Positions 44,769 to 53,526 of a stretch of 64,000 nucleotides of DNA are shown here, piece by piece. The notes below the pieces were generated by a model. That model searched no databases. It saw only the letters and a program-made list of their open reading frames with translations, and was not told where the DNA came from. Position 1 is the stretch's first letter. Each line of letters opens with the position of its first letter. Source of the DNA: Stieleria mannarensis (GTDB lineage: Bacteria; Planctomycetota; Planctomycetia; Pirellulales; Pirellulaceae); contig NZ_JACEHH010000025.1 in the NCBI RefSeq assembly GCF_014154935.1, forward strand, positions 62,001 through 126,000. The letters run 5' to 3'. A program made the position numbers and the translations under genes.

Positions 44769-46370
44769 ATGGATCGGAACGACTATCGAAAACTGGTTGA
44801 CACCTTCTTCAAGTGGGATCAAGAGTCGATTGTGACGATCCTGGAAGAGCTGCTGAGCGCTGCGGCGACCGAACACGCACTCCACCCGGCCCACGCGATG
44901 TCGCAGAATTATGAGACGGCGAAAGCGAATCCTGAGATTCACATGTTGCCGGGCAATCTGAAAGACGCTCGCGACGCCGTTTTTCCTTACTTTTGGGGCA
45001 CGGACAGCTTTAACAGCCCCCTGCACTTGGAAAACGTACGTGGCCCGGCCAACAACGCGTCGTTGATCGGCGCGTTCGCCTGTTTGCTAAAGAATCCCAA
45101 CCTGTGCACGGACCGCTATAGCCAGCGTTCGAATGAACTGGAGGTCAAATCGGTCACGGCGTTGGCCAATTTGATCTTCTATCACACCGACGATCCGTGG
45201 GGCGTCTTTACAATCGGAGGAACCATCTCCAATCTGTACGGGGCGAAAATCGGAATCGAGCGAGTCGTTCCCGGGGCGATGCAGAACGGCATCGGGGGGC
45301 AACGTGTGGTCGGGTTTTGTTCCGAAGCGAGTCACTATTCCAACCGCACCGTCGCCGGATGGCTGGGAATCGGCGTGAACAATCTGATCGCCATCCCGAC
45401 GGACGCCCATCTGTCGATCCGTGTGGATCTGCTTGAGCAGCAGCTTGACGAGTGCTACCAAAACGGGACCAAGGTGGCTTATGTCGTCGCGTCCTTTGGA
45501 ACCACGGACGGATTTGGGATCGATGATCTGGCTGCGATCCGCACACTTCTGGATGCCAAATCAACCGAGTACCAACAGCCGACACCGCAGTTACACGTTG
45601 ATGCCGCCGTGGGCTGGGCGCTTTCTTTCCTGGCCGACTACGATCTGGGCAGAAACACGCTCGGTTTTTCGGACAGTCTGCTGTCGATCGTCAAACGAGT
45701 GCAGGAGGCCTGCAAGGGCTTGCGCGTCGTCGATAGTGCGACGATTGACTTCCACAAGCTCGGTCGCGGCCATTATCCCTCCAGTGCATTTTTGGTGAAT
45801 CACCGCAGGGATTTGAAGTACCTTGCGCGCGAGGTCACCGACACACCCTACTTTTCGGAAGCACAGGCCAGTCGTGATCCGGCGCTGATCACGCTGGAGT
45901 GTTCGCGGCCTGCATTGGGTCCCTACATCGTGATGGCCTCGCTTAATGGTATCGGGTTGACGGGGTGGCAAATGCTGACCGCACGGAGTCTGGAACTGGC
46001 CGAGCGGCTCAAGCAGGGATTGGAGACGCTTCCCTATTGCAAGGTTTTGAATCGCGAAACGATCGGCGTTTCCGTCGATTGGTGGGTCTTGCCCAAGGGC
46101 CGTGATGCCGAACGCATCTATCGGCAACTGGTCGAAGGAACATTGCCCGACGCGGAACGCGAACAGTACTTTGCCGAAGTCGCCCGAACGCAGCGGAAGC
46201 GTGAGAAGATGATGGATCCAAAGGTTGACGCGAGATTGGGTTTCACGACGAATTTTGGGTTTAAACCTTTCGGAATCGAAATCCCTGCTTGGAAAGCCGT
46301 GTTTATGAATCCGGCGACGGATGAAGAAATGGTCGATCGTATCCTCTGGAGCGTCGAGGAATCCGCCTGA
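44769..46370 (+). CDS. Group II PLP-dependent decarboxylase
   Basis: 533 aa, a fold type I enzyme of the glutamate/aromatic/aspartate decarboxylase group. The N-domain has SPLHLENVRGPANNASLIGA. The PLP-binding regions are GVFTIGGTISNLYGAKIGIE, FCSEASHYSNRTVAGWLGIG, the cofactor Asp in LHVDAAVGWAL (D278) and the Schiff-base lysine K330 in ATIDFHKLGRGHYPSSAF. The residues around the lysine differ from classical GadB (TTSGHK). The substrate is unknown; an acidic or aromatic amino acid is plausible. Cytoplasmic. The gene is monocistronic. Confidence 0.9.
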   Translation: MDRNDYRKLVDTFFKWDQESIVTILEELLSAAATEHALHPAHAMSQNYETAKANPEIHMLPGNLKDARDAVFPYFWGTDSFNSPLHLENVRGPANNASLIGAFACLLKNPNLCTDRYSQRSNELEVKSVTALANLIFYHTDDPWGVFTIGGTISNLYGAKIGIERVVPGAMQNGIGGQRVVGFCSEASHYSNRTVAGWLGIGVNNLIAIPTDAHLSIRVDLLEQQLDECYQNGTKVAYVVASFGTTDGFGIDDLAAIRTLLDAKSTEYQQPTPQLHVDAAVGWALSFLADYDLGRNTLGFSDSLLSIVKRVQEACKGLRVVDSATIDFHKLGRGHYPSSAFLVNHRRDLKYLAREVTDTPYFSEAQASRDPALITLECSRPALGPYIVMASLNGIGLTGWQMLTARSLELAERLKQGLETLPYCKVLNRETIGVSVDWWVLPKGRDAERIYRQLVEGTLPDAEREQYFAEVARTQRKREKMMDPKVDARLGFTTNFGFKPFGIEIPAWKAVFMNPATDEEMVDRILWSVEESA

Positions 46371-46440
46371 ATCTAACTGATGCCGCGGTGTCGTCGGTGC
46401 CGCTGGTTGACGCTTCTCGCTGGTGTTGGCGGGTGGGGAG

Positions 46441-46470
46441 GGCAAAACAATGGGGGCAAAACGATTATTG
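46441..46470. repeat. GGCAAAACAATGGGGGCAAA repeat
   Basis: A single copy of the dispersed motif also present twice near 40076-40210. It lies in the 240-base spacer before the sulfatase. Confidence 0.5.
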
Positions 46471-46610
46471 CAGGCGGGTGTTGGGCGCGGCGTCGGGCAT
46501 CGTCGTTTCGTGGTCCTGACGCGTTTCTTGATCCTGCTATGATTCGAACCCGCAGGGGCGGTACTGGTGCGTTGAAGAAAAAGACTCCCTCCCGAGGAAA
46601 CTCGTATCCG

Positions 46611-48089
46611 ATGAAAGGTCACCCTGTCGTGGCGATTGCCGCCGCCTGGATTGTTGTTGCCGGCTTGGTCGTCGGTGGTTCCCCTGCAGCAGCTCAATCT
46701 GCGGTAGCCGAGCCGCCCAACATCATCTACATCATGCTGGACGAGTGGGGTTACTTTGAATCTGGCCACATGGGCAATGATGATCTGCTGACCCCCAACA
46801 TCGACCGCTTCGCCGAAGAGGGCATGCGGTTTACCAATGCCTACGCGGGGGCACCCGTCTGTGGACCGACCCGCTGTTCGCTATTGACCGGGCTGCATGC
46901 CGGGCACATGTCGATGCGAAAGAACGACGGGTTCTCGCCGATTCGCGCGGAGGAGCCGACGTTGGCCAGCATGCTCAAACAGCAGGGGTACGTCACCGGC
47001 GGGTTCGGCAAGTGGGGGATCGGTGGCCGCGGCACGTCCGGTGTTCCGGAGCAGCATGGCTTTGATCAGTTTTTTGGTTACTACGACCAAGTCCACGCCC
47101 ACACCTTCTATCCGCGCTACTTGATCCGCAACAGCCAGGAGGTGCCATTGCCGGGCAACTCGGGGATGAGTTTTTACGACGGCGAGACCCACGCCCATGT
47201 CGAGATCTTCAATGAGTCGTTGAAGTTTATTCGCGAGCACAGCGACCAGCGATTCTTCTGTTACTTGCCGTGGACGCCGCCGCATGGATTGTGGGGCATC
47301 GATGAAGACAATCCTTCCTGGCAGCTTTTCAAAGACAAACCGTGGACCGCGGGGCAACGGACCGAAAACGATGCCAAGGTCTATGCCGCGTTCCTGCACA
47401 TGATCGATCGCCAACTCGGGCAGATCATTTCGCTACTGAAAGAACGTGGCGTCGACGACAACACCGTGATCTTTCTGTGCGGCGACAACGGGGGCCAGGA
47501 TTATTTCAAGACGCCCGAACGACCGCACGGCTTCTTTGGTCCTAATCTGAACCCGGAAACCGGAGAGCGTTTCCGTGCCGGGAAAGGATCGCTGTACGAA
47601 GGCGGCCTGAAGGTGCCTTATCTGGTGCGATGGCCGGGGAAGATCCAGGCCGCTTCGGTCGCCGATCATCTGCTCTACTATCCGGACGTCATGCCGACGC
47701 TCGCGGCGCTGTCCGGTGCAACGTGTCCAGCGACCGATGGCCTATCGTTCGCCCCGACGTTGCTCGGGCATGACGATCAAGCCACGCACCCGTCTCTGTA
47801 CTGGGAATACCAGGGCCAGACGGCGGTGCGGATGGGCAACTGGAAGGCCTATCGCGGTCGCAACGGGACGTGGGAACTGTACGATCTGTCGCAAGACGTG
47901 GAAGAAAAACAGAACGTCGCCGACGACTACCCGGAAACGCTGAAGCAGCTTGTGGCACTTGCCGACCAGGCCCACCGGCCGGTCCGGCCGGGCACGATTC
48001 ATGATCGCGACTTGATGATGCAAGACCATCGCCAGGCGCCGCATCAGGGCAATCTAGAGTATTTGAAACGCAGCGCCAGCGGTTCGTAG
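46611..48089 (+). CDS. Type I sulfatase, exported
   Basis: 492 aa from ATG 46611, 12 bases after GAGGA. The frame is open upstream to 46380, but only this start gives a signal peptide (MKGHPVVAIAAAWIVVAGLV...SPAAAQS). The arylsulfatase fold is intact. The formylglycine motif is C84-G-P-T-R, with GLHAGHMS following. Metal-site segments are IIYIMLDEWGYF (D44, with E45 where most relatives have Asp) and CGDNGGQDYF. The substrate-pocket lysine lies in GKGSLYEGGLKVPYLVRWPG. It hydrolyses sulfate esters, probably of algal polysaccharides, in the periplasm or outside. A formylglycine-generating enzyme must be encoded elsewhere. Confidence 0.93.
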   Translation: MKGHPVVAIAAAWIVVAGLVVGGSPAAAQSAVAEPPNIIYIMLDEWGYFESGHMGNDDLLTPNIDRFAEEGMRFTNAYAGAPVCGPTRCSLLTGLHAGHMSMRKNDGFSPIRAEEPTLASMLKQQGYVTGGFGKWGIGGRGTSGVPEQHGFDQFFGYYDQVHAHTFYPRYLIRNSQEVPLPGNSGMSFYDGETHAHVEIFNESLKFIREHSDQRFFCYLPWTPPHGLWGIDEDNPSWQLFKDKPWTAGQRTENDAKVYAAFLHMIDRQLGQIISLLKERGVDDNTVIFLCGDNGGQDYFKTPERPHGFFGPNLNPETGERFRAGKGSLYEGGLKVPYLVRWPGKIQAASVADHLLYYPDVMPTLAALSGATCPATDGLSFAPTLLGHDDQATHPSLYWEYQGQTAVRMGNWKAYRGRNGTWELYDLSQDVEEKQNVADDYPETLKQLVALADQAHRPVRPGTIHDRDLMMQDHRQAPHQGNLEYLKRSASGS

Positions 48090-48271
48090 AGAAACGTTGG
48101 TTCGGTTGATTCAAGCGGTGCCGATGGATGTTGCGTTTGATAGGACGAATGGGACGTAGGGGACCTAGACGTCCGCTGTGTCCTTTTGGTCCCATCGGGC
48201 GAAGGTGACGTCGGCTTTTTCAAGAGTACCGGCGGGATACGAGCGACGGCCCGGAAGGGGCGATCGTACTT

Positions 48272-49024
48272 TTAGGCGCCGTCGGGGGCGACGGAGGATC
48301 GGCCGAGGATGACGGACAGGTAGGGGCGTTTGGCGTCGGCGAACAGCCACGGTTTGACGCGGTAGCGGATCCGCGACTTTTGGTTCGCCTTCATCCAAAA
48401 CGTCCGTTCGACCTCCTTGCGAAGCTCGACCGATTTATCCAGTTTGCGTTTCAACGCGGAGCCGCGCGGCATGTCGGCCCACAGCACGATCTCCAGCGTC
48501 ATGCCGGGTTCGCGGAGTTTCGTCACGGCTTCGGAGATCAACTGGACCGCGTGCAGGCTGAGTTTTCCAGTGGTGGGATCCGGTCGTTCGAAGGAATCGA
48601 AGACGACCTGATTTTCGATCTCCGGCAGCATGTCCAGATCGAGTTGCGATTCCAGCTCGGTGAGAAACTTTTGAAACTGTTCTTTCTCTCGATCGAGCAC
48701 ACGTTGTTGTTCGTTGATCTCGTCCGGCCCGATATTCTTGTCGGAGTCGTCCTTCATGTTCTCCGCCAACGCATAGATCGGCTTTTGCGATTCCTGTTGG
48801 ATCACTTCGTTGGATCGGCTGCCGCTCAAGTGCCCGGGTTGGCCGGAGCTTGAGAAGGCGTTGACGAACGAGCCGGTTCCGGAGTGCATGTTGGCACCGG
48901 TTTGTTCTTTGGCCAGCGAGTTGAGCACGATAAAAAAGGCCAACAGCGCGGTCATGGTGTCGCCGAAGGAGACCAGGTAGGCCTTGCTGGGAACGCTGGG
49001 CGCCTGCTTCTTGCGTTTGCTCAT
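48272..49024 (-). CDS. MotB-like stator protein 2
   Basis: 250 aa. A basic N-terminus is followed by one helix with the proton-path Asp, D22 (YLVSFGDTMTALLAFFIVL). A coiled-coil linker (NEQQRVLDREKEQFQKFLTE) and a C-domain in the position of the OmpA/peptidoglycan-binding domain follow, but the usual OmpA signature is hard to see (SLHAVQLISEAVTKLREPGM, DKSVELRKEVERTFW). Its ATG overlaps the TGA of motB-like 1 (ATGA). It is the third gene of a motA-motB1-motB2 operon. It is likely to form part of the stator; ion selectivity cannot be told. Confidence 0.82.
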   Translation of the reverse strand: MSKRKKQAPSVPSKAYLVSFGDTMTALLAFFIVLNSLAKEQTGANMHSGTGSFVNAFSSSGQPGHLSGSRSNEVIQQESQKPIYALAENMKDDSDKNIGPDEINEQQRVLDREKEQFQKFLTELESQLDLDMLPEIENQVVFDSFERPDPTTGKLSLHAVQLISEAVTKLREPGMTLEIVLWADMPRGSALKRKLDKSVELRKEVERTFWMKANQKSRIRYRVKPWLFADAKRPYLSVILGRSSVAPDGA

Positions 49025-49674
49025 CGGTTCCCCTCGTACTTCTCGATCACGATTCGGACCATTTTGGTGGTCACGTTATCGGCGATGCTGGTCCCGATTT
49101 GACCGGGCCGGGCGCGCTGGACGTGGTACAGGTGGTGTGCGAAGGCGCAGACGCGGTCTTCCAAGCCGCGGTCGGAGATTTCGAAGGTGCAGTGAATACT
49201 GAGCGATCGCAGTTGTTCTGACAATTTGGCTGCGACCTTGGTCCCCCGCTGGGTGAGTTTCAGGTTCTGGTCGACCAGTTTTTCCAGCGGCATTTCGAAC
49301 GCATAGGTCTTCATCACGTCCTTTTGGCTGGCCAGTTCGCTGACCGCTTCCAATCCGCGTCCGATCGCCTTGGTCGTCACGTCCTTTTGAATCGGCGGCA
49401 TTTCGCTGCCCTGCATTGCGATCCGCGCCGCGCGTGGGCGGATGCGTTGGCTCCACGAGTTCCGATCCAACATGTCGTGCTCGTGCCCGGCGACACCTTT
49501 CGCCCCGGCGGCGCCGAACACGCTGGCGGTGACCTTCTCAAACCGCTCCGGTTCGGTCGTGGCAAAGGTCAACAGCAGGATGAAGAACGTCATCAACAGG
49601 GTGATCACGTCGCTGTAGGTCATGAACCACGCCGGGATGTCTTCCGGCGGATCCTCGGGCAGATCGCTGGCCAT
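49021..49674 (-). CDS. motB: MotB-like stator protein 1
   Basis: 217 aa from ATG 49674; upstream in-frame sequence overlaps motA and was excluded. The N-terminus is acidic (MASDLPEDPPEDIPAW), and the helix has the conserved Asp, D22 (FMTYSDVITLLMTFFILLLT). The periplasmic part resembles a divergent OmpA-like domain (LKLTQRGTKVAAKLSEQLRS, DNVTTKMVRIVIEKYEGNR). It starts 4 bases after the motA stop and overlaps the next MotB-like gene, so all three are coupled. It anchors the stator and conducts ions with MotA. Confidence 0.85.
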   Translation of the reverse strand: MASDLPEDPPEDIPAWFMTYSDVITLLMTFFILLLTFATTEPERFEKVTASVFGAAGAKGVAGHEHDMLDRNSWSQRIRPRAARIAMQGSEMPPIQKDVTTKAIGRGLEAVSELASQKDVMKTYAFEMPLEKLVDQNLKLTQRGTKVAAKLSEQLRSLSIHCTFEISDRGLEDRVCAFAHHLYHVQRARPGQIGTSIADNVTTKMVRIVIEKYEGNR

Positions 49675-49678
49675 CAGT

Positions 49679-50452
49679 CTACGCCTTTGCGAGGATCGAT
49701 CGGCGGGTCTTGGGGGACAGGAACCCGAGCAGTTTTTCTTCGACCACCCGCGGGCTTTCCCCTTCGCCCAACAATGCGATGCCACGGATGATCAACTCCC
49801 GAATCATCGTCTCCTCGCGATTGCGGGTCTCCAGCTTGCCGGCCAAGGGGATACAGACGACGTTGGCGATCAAGGCGCCATACAATGTCGTCAATAGAGC
49901 GGTCGCCATCCCGCCACCGATCTTGCTGGGGTCGTCCAGCGAACGAAGCATCTGGACCAGACCGATCAGGGTGCCGATCATGCCGAACGCCGGGGCAGCC
50001 GCGCCGGCCGAATCGACGATCTTTTTGCCGGTGACGTGGCGTTGTTCGATGTACGCCAGTTCGATCTCCAGCGTCCGCGCGACGTCTTCGGCCGGGACGC
50101 CGCTGATCAGCGATTCCAGTCCCCGCCGCATGTAGTCGTCCTTGATCTCGGCCGCTTGATCTTCCAATGCTAGCAAGCCGTCTTTACGAACGACTTCGGC
50201 GAACTTTTTGAACTGCGCGATGGTGTCTTGGGCGGTGGGCAGTTTGAACAGGAAGCACTTCAGGATGACGCCGAAGGCGCCCAGGTTGTACTTCAGGGGG
50301 AAGTTGATCAGGGATGCCGCTGTAGCGCCTCCGAACACGATCATCATACTGGGGGGATCGATAAAGGGTCCCAAGCCACCCCCGCCCATCGCGATCGAAG
50401 CCAAGATCAGACCGAACCCCAGGATCAGTCCGATGATTGTTGCGATATCCAT
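49679..50452 (-). CDS. motA: Flagellar motor stator protein MotA
   Basis: 257 aa from ATG 50452 (MDIATIIGLILGFGLILASI); the frame extends 66 codons upstream without similarity. Four helices are present. The cytoplasmic loop has VVRKDGLLALEDQAAEIKDD with the charged residues (Arg and Glu) that contact FliG. Helices 3-4 have the typical APAFGMIGTLIGLVQML and MATALLTTLYGALIANVVCI. It is the first gene of the minus-strand stator operon, divergent from flgB with a 285-base spacer. A GGGGGGA stretch lies about 14 bases before the ATG. Confidence 0.95.
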   Translation of the reverse strand: MDIATIIGLILGFGLILASIAMGGGGLGPFIDPPSMMIVFGGATAASLINFPLKYNLGAFGVILKCFLFKLPTAQDTIAQFKKFAEVVRKDGLLALEDQAAEIKDDYMRRGLESLISGVPAEDVARTLEIELAYIEQRHVTGKKIVDSAGAAAPAFGMIGTLIGLVQMLRSLDDPSKIGGGMATALLTTLYGALIANVVCIPLAGKLETRNREETMIRELIIRGIALLGEGESPRVVEEKLLGFLSPKTRRSILAKA

Positions 50453-50702
50453 AACTGCCGAAATTTCCCCCCGCGGCCCCATCGTGCCGCCCCGTGTGAT
50501 CGCAGACAGAGCGGTCGAGAGGCACTCTAGCGCTGCGTGTTCGAATCGAGATTCAAAACCGTCTTTCGATTCATAGTTCATCGCTAGAGATCGACCGAAT
50601 TGACGTCGACTCAGCCGCACAGGATGGGCTAATTGAGGGAACTCCCTCACCGCCAGTCGGCTCGGAGATGGCGTTTCAGCGACATTCTCGGAAAGTTGCC
50701 CT

Positions 50703-50730
50703 TAACGCGAACAGCTTCTCGGGCCGATAT
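50703..50730 (+). promoter_or_regulatory. Candidate sigma-28-type (FliA) promoter before flgB
   Basis: TAAC (50703-50706), a 16-base spacer, then GCCGATAT (50723-50730) resembles the flagellar sigma-28 consensus TAAA-N15-GCCGATAA. The predicted transcript would start at about the flgB ATG (50738), giving a very short or absent leader, or would use the ATG at 50759. This is seen by eye only. Confidence 0.35.
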
Positions 50731-50737
50731 AACTGGC

Positions 50738-51091
50738 ATGACTGGAATATTTTACCAAATGGATTTATTGGGTTCAGCGGTCAGCGCGTCGGAAAAGAGC
50801 CATCGCGTTGTCAGCCAGAATATCGCTAATGTCAACACGCCGGGTTACAAGACCAAGCGTTTGGAGTTTGAGCGATTGTTAAGCCAGCTTCAGTCGGGCG
50901 AGGCCGAGGACGCCGACGGCATCGAATTGCCGGTCAAGGACTTGGAGGGCCTGGTGGAACGGGTGGATGGGAACAATGTGAACTTGGAGAAGGAAGTTGC
51001 GGAATTGAAGGAGAACGCGTTGGCGTTCCAGGCCTTTTCGCACCTGCTGGCATCCAGGGTATCGACGATGCGTCGAGCGATTTCGGGTTAG
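50738..51091 (+). CDS. flgB: Flagellar proximal rod protein FlgB
   Basis: 117 aa from ATG 50738 (MTGIFYQMDLLGSAVSASEK); ATG 50759 is an alternative. The rod-protein signature SQNIANVNTPGYKTKRLEFE is at about residues 28-47. The C-terminal helix ELKENALAFQAFSHLLASRV resembles the FlgB/FlgC heptad end. It is exported by the flagellar type III system to build the proximal rod. First gene of the plus-strand flagellar block, 62 bases before flgC. Confidence 0.92.
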   Translation: MTGIFYQMDLLGSAVSASEKSHRVVSQNIANVNTPGYKTKRLEFERLLSQLQSGEAEDADGIELPVKDLEGLVERVDGNNVNLEKEVAELKENALAFQAFSHLLASRVSTMRRAISG

Positions 51092-51153
51092 GGCGTTGCC
51101 GGTGAATTTCGCCGAACGCCCCCGCCACTATCCAACAGAGACGAAGGAACGTC

Positions 51154-51588
51154 ATGACGGTTAGATTTCCAACGATCGACATCGCCGCTTCCGGCTTAGC
51201 CGCCGAGCGGTTTCGGATGGAGGTGACGGCCAACAACATCGCCAACGCCGGCACGACGATGACCGACACCGGCCAGCCCTATCGTCGCCAGGCGGTGGTA
51301 TTTGCCGCCGGATTGGACCCGGTCGACCGGAAACACGGCGCCGCGGCCATGCACGGCGTGGAGGTGGTCGGGGTGGAAGGCGACCCGAGCGAGTTTCCCA
51401 GCATTTACAACCCGGCCCACCCGCATGCCGATGCCGACGGTTTCGTGAAACTGTCCAACGTCAAGATTCCCGAAGAAATGGTTGACCTGATCACGGCCAG
51501 CCGATCCTACGAGGCGAATTCGAAAGCGATCAGCGTCTTCAAAGAGATGGTCGAACAAACCCTCACACTGCTCCAAGGAGGCCAGTGA
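51154..51588 (+). CDS. flgC: Flagellar proximal rod protein FlgC
   Basis: 144 aa. The N-terminus has IDIAASGLAAERFRMEVTAN and NIANAGTTMTDTGQPYRRQ. The C-terminus has NVKIPEEMVDLITASRSYEA and NSKAISVFKEMVEQTLTL, the FlgC hallmark. A GAAGGA site precedes the ATG. Its TGA shares one base with the fliE ATG. It is part of the proximal rod with FlgB. Confidence 0.95.
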   Translation: MTVRFPTIDIAASGLAAERFRMEVTANNIANAGTTMTDTGQPYRRQAVVFAAGLDPVDRKHGAAAMHGVEVVGVEGDPSEFPSIYNPAHPHADADGFVKLSNVKIPEEMVDLITASRSYEANSKAISVFKEMVEQTLTLLQGGQ

Positions 51589-51881
51589 TGTCTGCCCTGC
51601 CCCCCATCGCCACCACGGGATCTGCCAACGTCGCCTTGCCGTCCTCACCGGCAAAGCCCGAGGCGACTGATCGCAACCTGTTCATGGATCTGATGGCCCG
51701 TGCCAACGAAGACCAGATTCGATCGGAGGAAGCGATCCAAGGTTTGGTTTCCGGCGAGAATCAGGACGTCCAACAAGTCGTCATGGAAGTCGTCAAGGCT
51801 GAGATGTCGTTTCAGATCTTTATGGAAGTGCGAAATCAGATCGTTGATTCGTACAACGAATTGATGCGAATGCAGTTCTAG
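51588..51881 (+). CDS. fliE: Flagellar hook-basal body protein FliE
   Basis: 97 aa from ATG 51588, six bases after a perfect AAGGAGG that lies inside the flgC 3' end. The protein has a disordered N-terminus and the FliE helix pair (VQQVVMEVVKAEMSFQIFME, VRNQIVDSYNELMRMQF). It joins the MS-ring to the rod. It follows flgC with the stop and start sharing one base. Confidence 0.93.
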   Translation: MSALPPIATTGSANVALPSSPAKPEATDRNLFMDLMARANEDQIRSEEAIQGLVSGENQDVQQVVMEVVKAEMSFQIFMEVRNQIVDSYNELMRMQF

Positions 51882-51975
51882 TATTCGGTCTCGCCTTGAG
51901 ATTCGTGATTTTGCGACAGCCCCCGACGACCTTCGCGCTACCTCCCCGACGCGACATTCGCTTGCTTGATTTGCC

Positions 51976-53508
51976 TTGAACGTCATCCAACCCTATATCG
52001 ACGCCCTCCTGAATATCTGGCGGCACAGCTCTCCTTCGGCAAGGATCGGAATCCTGCTGTTGGCAGTGCTGTGTGTGGTCACCGTTGGTGGCGTCGGTTA
52101 TTGGTCGGTCCAACCCAGCTACGTCGTGCTGGTCAGCCAGGGCGAAGGCGACCAGGTGGACCGCGTGATCAACGCCTTGGACAAGGCCGGCATCGATTAC
52201 CAACTCTCCGGCGCGGGCGGAAACCTGTTGGTGGACAAGCGTGATTTTGCCAAAGCCCGTTTGTTGGCGCGAACCAACGGCGTTTCCGATGCCGCCGCGG
52301 TCGCCGATTTGCCGATGGGCGGTGCCTTCGGCAGCCCGACCGAACGCCGCAACCGAGCCCGACTGCAAAAGCAGCAAAGCCTGGCGCAGACGATCAAAAA
52401 GCTGGACGTCGTCGAGCACGCCGACGTTCACTTGAACATCCCCGACAAGGGGCCCTTTGAACGCAAAACGTCCCCTCCGTCGGCCAGCGTGATGCTCACC
52501 CTGCGCTATGGAGCTCGATTGAGCGACCAACAGGCCGCCTCGATCGCCTCCTTTGTCGCCTATGCCGTCGAGGACCTGGCCCCCGAATCCGTTCAAATCA
52601 CCGACCGTGACGGTCGCAGCTACACGATCCCCGACGAACAATCCCAGCAGATCGGTTCGCAAGTCGAATACATCGCGGCGGCCGAACGCAAATTAGCCAA
52701 CAAGGCTGAAGCACAATTGATGCAGTTCCTGGGGTATGGCAATGCCAGCGTGCAAGTCAGTTTGGACATGACCTTCACGCAGGGATCGACCAAAACCACC
52801 AAATACGACGCCGACGGGGCGGTCCCCAGTCAGGAAGACTTGGTTTCCGAAACCACGACCAACATGGAACAGCCCGCCGTCGGTGCGGCCGGTGTGGCGT
52901 CCAACCTGCAATCGCGGCGGGGGACAAACGGCAAAAGCAGCGTGCTGAACAAAACAGAAAACGTCAAAACAAGCTATCTGGTCCCGATCACTGAAGAAAC
53001 CCAAGCCAATTCCACCCCGATTCGCAACTTCCTGAGCGTCAGCGTGCTGGTCAACTCCGAAACCCAGGGCGTCAAACAGGAAGACGGCAGCTTGATCCCC
53101 GGACTGGACGAACGCGTCACCGCACTGGTCAAGAACGCCGTCGGGTTTCGCGATGACACCGACAGCATCACCGTCGATTTTTTGCCATTCACCGAACCGA
53201 TCCTCAACGTGACCGCTCCGGAAGCTACGTTTGACTGGACCAAGATCACATCGATCGTTGAAAAGGCGTCACTTGCGATTGCCGCCCTGTTGGCATTTGT
53301 GTTAGGCCTAATGTTGTTGCGGCGGTTCGGACCGGCCAGCAAACCGGGCGGCGCGGGTGCCGATCAGCAACTCGATAGTGCTCGTTTGGAAAACGTCAGC
53401 GAATTGTCACGAATGATCAAAGAAAACCCCGAAGTGTTTGCTCAAGTCGTTCGATCTTGGTCCGGCGCTGATGCCGATCGAGAGTCCGAGAAACGCGACG
53501 CCGCGTGA
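51976..53508 (+). CDS. fliF: Flagellar MS-ring protein FliF
   Basis: 510 aa from TTG 51976. An in-frame TGA at 51967 leaves no other reasonable start, and MNVIQPYIDALLNIWRHSSP fits the family N-terminus. Helix 1 is at about 22-45 (IGILLLAVLCVVTVGGVGYW). Ring-building motifs follow: QGEGDQVDRVINALDKAGID, ARTNGVSDAAAVAD and KLDVVEHADVHLNIPDKGPF. Helix 2 is at about 428-452. The FliG-binding C-terminal segment is ELSRMIKENPEVFAQVVRSW. FliF forms the base of the rotor in the membrane. A 94-base gap without features separates it from fliE. Confidence 0.95.
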   Translation: MNVIQPYIDALLNIWRHSSPSARIGILLLAVLCVVTVGGVGYWSVQPSYVVLVSQGEGDQVDRVINALDKAGIDYQLSGAGGNLLVDKRDFAKARLLARTNGVSDAAAVADLPMGGAFGSPTERRNRARLQKQQSLAQTIKKLDVVEHADVHLNIPDKGPFERKTSPPSASVMLTLRYGARLSDQQAASIASFVAYAVEDLAPESVQITDRDGRSYTIPDEQSQQIGSQVEYIAAAERKLANKAEAQLMQFLGYGNASVQVSLDMTFTQGSTKTTKYDADGAVPSQEDLVSETTTNMEQPAVGAAGVASNLQSRRGTNGKSSVLNKTENVKTSYLVPITEETQANSTPIRNFLSVSVLVNSETQGVKQEDGSLIPGLDERVTALVKNAVGFRDDTDSITVDFLPFTEPILNVTAPEATFDWTKITSIVEKASLAIAALLAFVLGLMLLRRFGPASKPGGAGADQQLDSARLENVSELSRMIKENPEVFAQVVRSWSGADADRESEKRDAA

Positions 53509-53526
53509 TCCTAGGGGGTGGCAACC

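Noticed and set aside
45591..46769. 392-codon minus-strand frame under the decarboxylase
   Set aside because: It lies opposite a clear PLP enzyme and has no recognisable domain.
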